The notes under the pieces are model-generated. The model saw nothing but the letters and a program-made list of their open reading frames with translations. It ran no database searches and was not told where the DNA came from. A stretch of 64,000 bases of DNA from Paenibacillus_G filicis (GTDB taxonomy: Bacteria > Bacillota > Bacilli > Paenibacillales > NBRC-103111): assembly GCF_038070315.1 (NCBI RefSeq), contig NZ_JBBPCC010000006.1, positions 62,001-126,000 of the forward strand, in the 5' to 3' direction. Shown here piece after piece: positions 59,462 to 64,000 of the stretch (position 1 is its first letter; each line of letters begins with the position of its first letter). Position numbers and translations under genes: made by a program.

Positions 59462-60757
59462 CTATTTAATTTCTTTGCCCAGCTTTTCAATCTGCTCCCA
59501 AGCTTTTTCCGGTGTTATTTTATCAAACATGATTTGCTGGACAAGGTTGGAGTATTCCTTTTCGAATTTATCCCAGCCGTTCTTTAATCCTGGTCCCGGG
59601 TAGAAGACTTGCGCATTCGGAGCGGTTTTATTGATCAACTCAATAGCAGCCTTGTCGGTCGGCGTAAATTTCGATTCCAGCCCGGTGACGATTTGTTTAG
59701 AAACAGGCACTCCCCTCGAGGTGCCGAGTATATCCGCCGCTTCCGGATCGTTGATAAACCAATCCATGAACTTTTTCGCCGCTTCCGCCTGCTTGGTGTC
59801 AGGGCTTACGCTCCAATACATGGAGGCTTTCAGCCATCCTCCCGCTTGTTTATCCTGAGGTATCGTCACCAAAGCCAGCTGTCCCGGTTTTAACGCATCA
59901 AATCCCGAAAATTCAGCAGCGTGGGAGTTTCTGAGCAATATCTTGTCCTGGATCATAAGATCAAGCTTGGCATCGGCTCCTTTATCGGAAATCGTGACGT
60001 CAGCCGGCGGTACGATTCCCGCTGCCCTCATCTCAGCGAATTTCTTCATCCAATCGAGCCAGGTCTCTTTATCATAATTAAATTTGCCGTCTGCTCTGGG
60101 CCAGCCTTTGCCTTTAGCTAATTGATAGGCGTCGTACAGTCCGTCAGCCGTTAAGTCCTTGAACGCATATTGATTTTTGCCCAGCTTGGCTTTCGCCTCT
60201 TTGGCGAATTTAAAGAAGTCGTCCCAGGTCCAGCCGTACTTGGGAGGTGTAATTCCGAGCTTTTCCAGCTCCGCTTTGTTGTATACCAAGCCAAACGCAT
60301 TGTTGCCGAGCGGAATAGCGAACAACTTGTCTTTATATTTGCCCGTGTTAAGCAGTGCCGGATCCACATCCTTCGTGTTGATCGCACCGGTCAGATCCAT
60401 CAAGCGGTTAGTGCTGCCCCAGTCGGCAATCCAAGCGGCATCCGTTTGGATAATATCCGGCAGGTTGCGCGCTGCGGCCATGGTTGATATTTTATCCAAA
60501 TATCCGTCCCAGCCCTGATATTCGGGTTCAAAGGTGACGTTAGGATTCTTTTTCGTGTACAAATCAAGCGCTTTCAAAGTTGCATCATGGCGAGCTTGCG
60601 AACCCCACCACATAATACGCAGCTTGACCGCCTTTTGCTCGCCGCTTGTACCCGCGTTATTAGGAGCTTTGGCTTCTTCCTTAACGCCGCAGGCAGCTAG
60701 AGACACAGCCAGTACCGATGATAGTCCAATTGCTGAAAGCTTACGTACATACTTCAT
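59462..60757 (-). CDS. Sugar ABC transporter substrate-binding lipoprotein
   Basis: 431 aa. Lipobox SLAAC with Cys near residue 23, then a KEEAKAPNNAGTSGEQ linker. The family 1 (MalE-like) binding fold is seen in LRIMWWGSQARHDATLKALD, KNPNVTFEPEYQGWDGYLDK, FNYDKETWLDWMKKF and the C-terminal ITPEKAWEQIEKLGKEIK. It follows the second response regulator by 95 nt and is ended by a strong terminator, so no permease is co-transcribed downstream. Permeases may lie beyond the window or be encoded elsewhere; alternatively the protein serves as sensor partner of the kinase. Confidence 0.92.
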   Translation of the reverse strand: MKYVRKLSAIGLSSVLAVSLAACGVKEEAKAPNNAGTSGEQKAVKLRIMWWGSQARHDATLKALDLYTKKNPNVTFEPEYQGWDGYLDKISTMAAARNLPDIIQTDAAWIADWGSTNRLMDLTGAINTKDVDPALLNTGKYKDKLFAIPLGNNAFGLVYNKAELEKLGITPPKYGWTWDDFFKFAKEAKAKLGKNQYAFKDLTADGLYDAYQLAKGKGWPRADGKFNYDKETWLDWMKKFAEMRAAGIVPPADVTISDKGADAKLDLMIQDKILLRNSHAAEFSGFDALKPGQLALVTIPQDKQAGGWLKASMYWSVSPDTKQAEAAKKFMDWFINDPEAADILGTSRGVPVSKQIVTGLESKFTPTDKAAIELINKTAPNAQVFYPGPGLKNGWDKFEKEYSNLVQQIMFDKITPEKAWEQIEKLGKEIK

Positions 60758-60852
60758 AAGATTGCCCCTCTCGGTTTCTATATCGTGATTTCCCTACAAT
60801 TATGGTACTAAACAGGGAGCCGATTGAATAGAACAGAGATGCACAATTTGTT

Positions 60853-62484
60853 TCAGTTTTTAACGAATTCAGACGGATTGCAGCCCGTATATTTTTTGAA
60901 TTGCGTGGTAAAATACGGCACATTTTTGTAACCGACCTTTTCCGCTATTTCGTAAATCATCCACCGGCCTTCCATAATCATATTTTTGGCTTTTTCCATC
61001 CGGACGCGGGTCACATAGCTGTTGAACGTCTCCCCCGTGGCTTGCCGAAAAATATTGCTCAAGTAGTTCCTGGATATATACACCTTCTCCGCCAATTCGC
61101 TTAGATGCAGGTCTTCTGCAAAATGCTCATGAATATGCTGAATCATAAAATTGACCGCCTGCTTATGCTTTAGCTTTTCGCTTTTCCCTTGTAAGCTGCA
61201 GAACACAGCCACCTTATCCAGCAGCCATGCCTTAAGCTCCCCAGGGGCCCCTAGCCGCTCCAGTTCTTCCTTAACTTGATCCGCATCAAACACCTCGTCA
61301 GCGCGAACCCCTGCATCCAGCAGCGAATAGGTTAAAATCGCCCAGGTTTCCAACCCAACATGACGGACATCCTTTTCGGCAAGTCCGTCAGTGTTCTCCA
61401 ACGGCTGAAAAAATCGCTCCACAACCTCTTGAATTTGAGGCTCCTGCAAAAGGCGGATCGCCTCGCCCAGCTGCTGGTAAAATTGCACCGGGCGCACCTC
61501 CGTTGCCTTAAAGTCACTTTTGGCTGCCGGGTCGCCATCTTTGACGAATTCATACAACGGCAGGCCTGGATAAGGCAGATGCCGTTTAGCCGCCAATGCT
61601 TGAAACGCCTCTTCGGTTGAATCGGATATATGGTGCCAGCTTTCCTTCCACCTTCCGATCCCCATTTTGAGTCGTACCTTTAAGTAATCTCCCACATGCT
61701 GTACCATACTTTCACAAAGCGGACGGATTCGCAGAACGGCCTCTTCCTTCCCGGCTTTCGGCGCATGCAGCAATACAGCCATATGATGGCTGTGCAGCTC
61801 AATCAGACGGGCATCCTTCCAGGCCGTTGCAATAACCTCCTGCAAAATATTGCCGACCGCAAAACGGAACAAACTAAAATCGCTTGGTGAAACCTCGGAT
61901 ACGCGTACAGTCCGCAAAATCTCAACAGCCACGACGACATATTCGGAGGAATCTTCTCCGCAGGGACTGCCTTGCAAAAACGGAGGCAGCGGTCTGCCTG
62001 CCACTGTATGTCCGGTTACTACCGCTTTCACCCGCTCCTGCTCAACAAACGGCTCATACTGCATCAGCTTCTGCACAAGCTCATACTGCTCAAGCTTTCT
62101 GACAGACATCCCTTCCAGCTCAATAATCGCTTTTTCCAATACGGACTTTATCGTTAGCACCGTAACCGGTTTTGACAGATAATCATCTACATTGAGCCGA
62201 AGCGCTTGCCGGGCATATTCGAAGTCCGAGTATCCGCTTAAAATGATAATCTTACCTTCGTAACCGTTTTTTCGCAGTTCCTCAATCATATCCAGCCCAT
62301 TCAACACGGGCATATAAATATCGGTGATGATGATATCCGGCTTGGCGGAACCGATCAGCTCCAGCCCCTTTTGACCGTCGGTTGCATCCCCGGCAAATTC
62401 CGCCTCCAGATCTTCCCATGGTATGATCTTCCTCATGCCTTGCAGGACCGTTTTGTCATCATCAATGACTGCGATTTTCCACAT
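60853..62484 (-). CDS. YesN-type response regulator with long linker and AraC output domain
   Basis: 543 aa. REC domain 1-125 (WKIAVIDDDKTVLQGMRKII; phospho-Asp in IIITDIYMPVLNGLDMIEEL; SKPVTVLTI). A central about 270-residue region is the YesN-specific linker. Two AraC helix-turn-helix units end the protein (LSELAEKVYISRNYLSNIFR; IYEIAEKVGYKNVPYFTTQF). The second ATG (62484) has GGAGGGG at proper spacing. Overlaps the kinase gene by about 23 nt. Presumably activates the nearby sugar genes. Confidence 0.94.
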   Translation of the reverse strand: MWKIAVIDDDKTVLQGMRKIIPWEDLEAEFAGDATDGQKGLELIGSAKPDIIITDIYMPVLNGLDMIEELRKNGYEGKIIILSGYSDFEYARQALRLNVDDYLSKPVTVLTIKSVLEKAIIELEGMSVRKLEQYELVQKLMQYEPFVEQERVKAVVTGHTVAGRPLPPFLQGSPCGEDSSEYVVVAVEILRTVRVSEVSPSDFSLFRFAVGNILQEVIATAWKDARLIELHSHHMAVLLHAPKAGKEEAVLRIRPLCESMVQHVGDYLKVRLKMGIGRWKESWHHISDSTEEAFQALAAKRHLPYPGLPLYEFVKDGDPAAKSDFKATEVRPVQFYQQLGEAIRLLQEPQIQEVVERFFQPLENTDGLAEKDVRHVGLETWAILTYSLLDAGVRADEVFDADQVKEELERLGAPGELKAWLLDKVAVFCSLQGKSEKLKHKQAVNFMIQHIHEHFAEDLHLSELAEKVYISRNYLSNIFRQATGETFNSYVTRVRMEKAKNMIMEGRWMIYEIAEKVGYKNVPYFTTQFKKYTGCNPSEFVKN

Positions 62485-64000
62485 CGTCATCCCCTCCGTT
62501 ATCGTTAGGCTCCAGCCTTGGAATCCGCAAGGTAACCAGAGTTCCCTTCCCTTCCAGGCCTGGTTCTATCGTGATGCCATACGGACTTCCGAAATATGCT
62601 TCGATCCGCTCCCGCACATTCCTTATGCCGTAGCCGCCCGTCTTTCTCCGGGGCTTGCGGTTCCACTCCGGATGCAGCCCTACACCGTCGTCCGCAATCC
62701 GGATGGCAAGGCCTTGCTCGTCTTGAAGCACAGTAATCGCAATATGTCCTTGCTGCCTGTCGTGAAATCCATGGATAACCGCATTTTCCACAAAAGGCTG
62801 AAGGGTTAGCTTGGGTATGAGATAAGTTTTCAGACGTTCATCCTCTACAGCAACGGTGTACAGCAAGCCTTCTTCCCAGCGCAGCTGTTGAATTTGCAAA
62901 TAACATTCCGTATGCGTCAGCTCCTGCTCCAGCGTGATCAGGCTTTCTCCATTCGATAGTCCGATTCTAAACATACGGCCCATCAGCTCCAGCACATGGC
63001 TCATTCGTTCATGACCAGAATCAATTGCCATCCAATTTAACTGGTCCAGCGTATTGTACAGAAAATGAGGATTAATCATAGCTTGCAGCGCCTTGATCTC
63101 GGCTTTCCGCTTCTTCTGATGCTCAAGATCCAAGCTGTCGTATAATTCATCGATTCTTTCGGTAAGTCTGCGGTATCCCTTGAACATCGAGCCGAATTCA
63201 TTGTGATAATCATCCGGCAGCTCCACCCGCTTTTGCTCTAACGGAAATCTACCCATTGCTTGAAGCAATTGCCGAATCGGCTTCGTGAAGCTTCTGGATA
63301 AATATAAAGTAAACAAGACCGCCGCCAATATGGAGGCAAACCCGATCCAAAAAATCGTCATGGCCAGCTTGAAGCTGCCTGCGGCAATCATTCCCCACGA
63401 AGTGACCTCTGTCAGGACCCATCCTTCATTAAACGACTTGGCCCATACAAGTAAATAATCCGTATTGGCACCGTTCTCCCTTCCCTTGATATGCATATAC
63501 CCGGTACCGGACTGAGCCATATCCAATAGCTCCGGTAGCTTTAATTCCGAGAACATTGACGGATTGGTTCCGATGATCAGCCTGCCGCCGGAATCCAGCA
63601 AATAGCGGTGAGCCGTTTGTTTTTCGCCGATCATCATGTTGTAGAGCACTTTAGCCTTTACATGAAGCAGCAAAATACCCTGATACTCCAAATTATTGGA
63701 ATAAATTTTGCGGGCAAACGTGACGACGTTTTGTGGGCCTTGCATCGTCTCGACAGATCGCTCTCCGAGCCAGACAGAGTCGGATTTTTCGGCCTGCGCA
63801 TACCAAGGCTCGTTCAACAATTCGCTATGCTCCACAAAGCTCACAAAATCTTTGGGATCGGAAAACGTAGGCTTATGGACATACATCCTCATCGAGAGCA
63901 GACTTGGCGTGCTATTAATCAGCTTGCTCATCACCTGAACCAACTCGCTTTGCTCTTTCAGCTTGGTATACATATCGCTGTCGGGCAGATCCAAGTAATG
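62462..64000 (-). CDS. YesM-type sensor histidine kinase, C-terminal part (cut by window end)
   Basis: At least 513 codons; the frame stays open to the edge, so the N-terminal membrane segment is missing. Visible: part of the extracellular sensor (LLSMRMYVHKPTFSDPKDFV...), a membrane segment (AMTIFWIGFASILAAVLFTL), a HAMP-like stretch (SFTKPIRQLLQAMG), the phospho-His motif MINPHFLYNTLDQLN, and ATPase boxes PFVENAVIHGF and IRIADDGVGLHPE. The neighbour response regulator overlaps its 3' end, the usual arrangement for this pair. Confidence 0.94.
   Translation of the reverse strand, partial: HYLDLPDSDMYTKLKEQSELVQVMSKLINSTPSLLSMRMYVHKPTFSDPKDFVSFVEHSELLNEPWYAQAEKSDSVWLGERSVETMQGPQNVVTFARKIYSNNLEYQGILLLHVKAKVLYNMMIGEKQTAHRYLLDSGGRLIIGTNPSMFSELKLPELLDMAQSGTGYMHIKGRENGANTDYLLVWAKSFNEGWVLTEVTSWGMIAAGSFKLAMTIFWIGFASILAAVLFTLYLSRSFTKPIRQLLQAMGRFPLEQKRVELPDDYHNEFGSMFKGYRRLTERIDELYDSLDLEHQKKRKAEIKALQAMINPHFLYNTLDQLNWMAIDSGHERMSHVLELMGRMFRIGLSNGESLITLEQELTHTECYLQIQQLRWEEGLLYTVAVEDERLKTYLIPKLTLQPFVENAVIHGFHDRQQGHIAITVLQDEQGLAIRIADDGVGLHPEWNRKPRRKTGGYGIRNVRERIEAYFGSPYGITIEPGLEGKGTLVTLRIPRLEPNDNGGDDDVENRSH

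Noticed and set aside
1..64000. tRNA, rRNA, CRISPR arrays, insertion sequences, prophage genes
   Set aside because: Looked for and none recognised by eye; a covariance or HMM search could still find a degenerate one.

Overview
The window looks like chromosome of a spore-forming Firmicute, most likely Paenibacillus or a close relative. Grounds: a gerA-type germinant receptor operon, class Ib nrdIEF, HelD, topoisomerase III, strong Gram-positive ribosome sites with many TTG/GTG starts, YesM/YesN-type two-component systems beside lipoprotein sugar-binding proteins, and a huge secreted glycoside hydrolase ending in a dockerin. Most of the window is moderately GC-rich; about 24.7-35.6 kb is visibly AT-rich and looks foreign.

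Layout. (1) 1-1.5 kb: sulfate ABC transporter, cysT (cut by the window edge) and sbp. (2) 1.5-3.5 kb: zinc homeostasis, a COG0523 GTPase and a His-rich Zur repressor with a Zur-type operator. (3) 3.5-8.6 kb: an unrecognised TIM-barrel-like protein, TrhA/hemolysin III, a DUF4395 membrane protein and topB. (4) 8.8-12.6 kb: nrdIEF behind paired NrdR boxes and a long untranslated leader. (5) 12.7-18 kb: a stalk-domain/propeller secreted protein, a gene remnant, fumC, a 48-aa gene, an MBL hydrolase and an Lrp regulator. (6) 18.1-24.6 kb: helD, an orphan double Fur box, gerA-type operon and a divergent small membrane protein. (7) 24.7-35.6 kb: AT-rich island of small unknown and immunity-like genes, a metallophosphoesterase, a PadR/HAAS-VanZ pair, a zinc-ribbon membrane protein, and a patch of broken genes that includes a frameshifted Thg1-like tRNA repair polymerase next to a frameshifted P-loop kinase. 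(8) 35.7-41.3 kb: zwf, a transaldolase remnant, pgi and gnd, with a divergent LysR gene. (9) 41.4-64 kb: polysaccharide scavenging, with tlpA plus a GH127-like cohesin/dockerin enzyme, an intracellular trehalase-fold glycosidase, a complete sugar ABC transporter with its YesMN pair, an AraC regulator divergent from a DUF4965 glutaminase-like gene, and a second binding protein with a second YesMN pair cut by the window end.

The carbohydrate region reads as one strategy: surface hydrolysis, import by a lipoprotein-dependent ABC system under YesMN control, then intracellular hydrolysis, with sugars entering the neighbouring glucose-6-phosphate/pentose phosphate genes. The most unusual points are the decayed Thg1-kinase cassette, the nrd leader with a terminator-like hairpin, the Fur box between two convergent genes, and several gene corpses (transaldolase, a dockerin protein, a Cys-rich small protein). 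No tRNA, rRNA, CRISPR array or insertion sequence was recognised.
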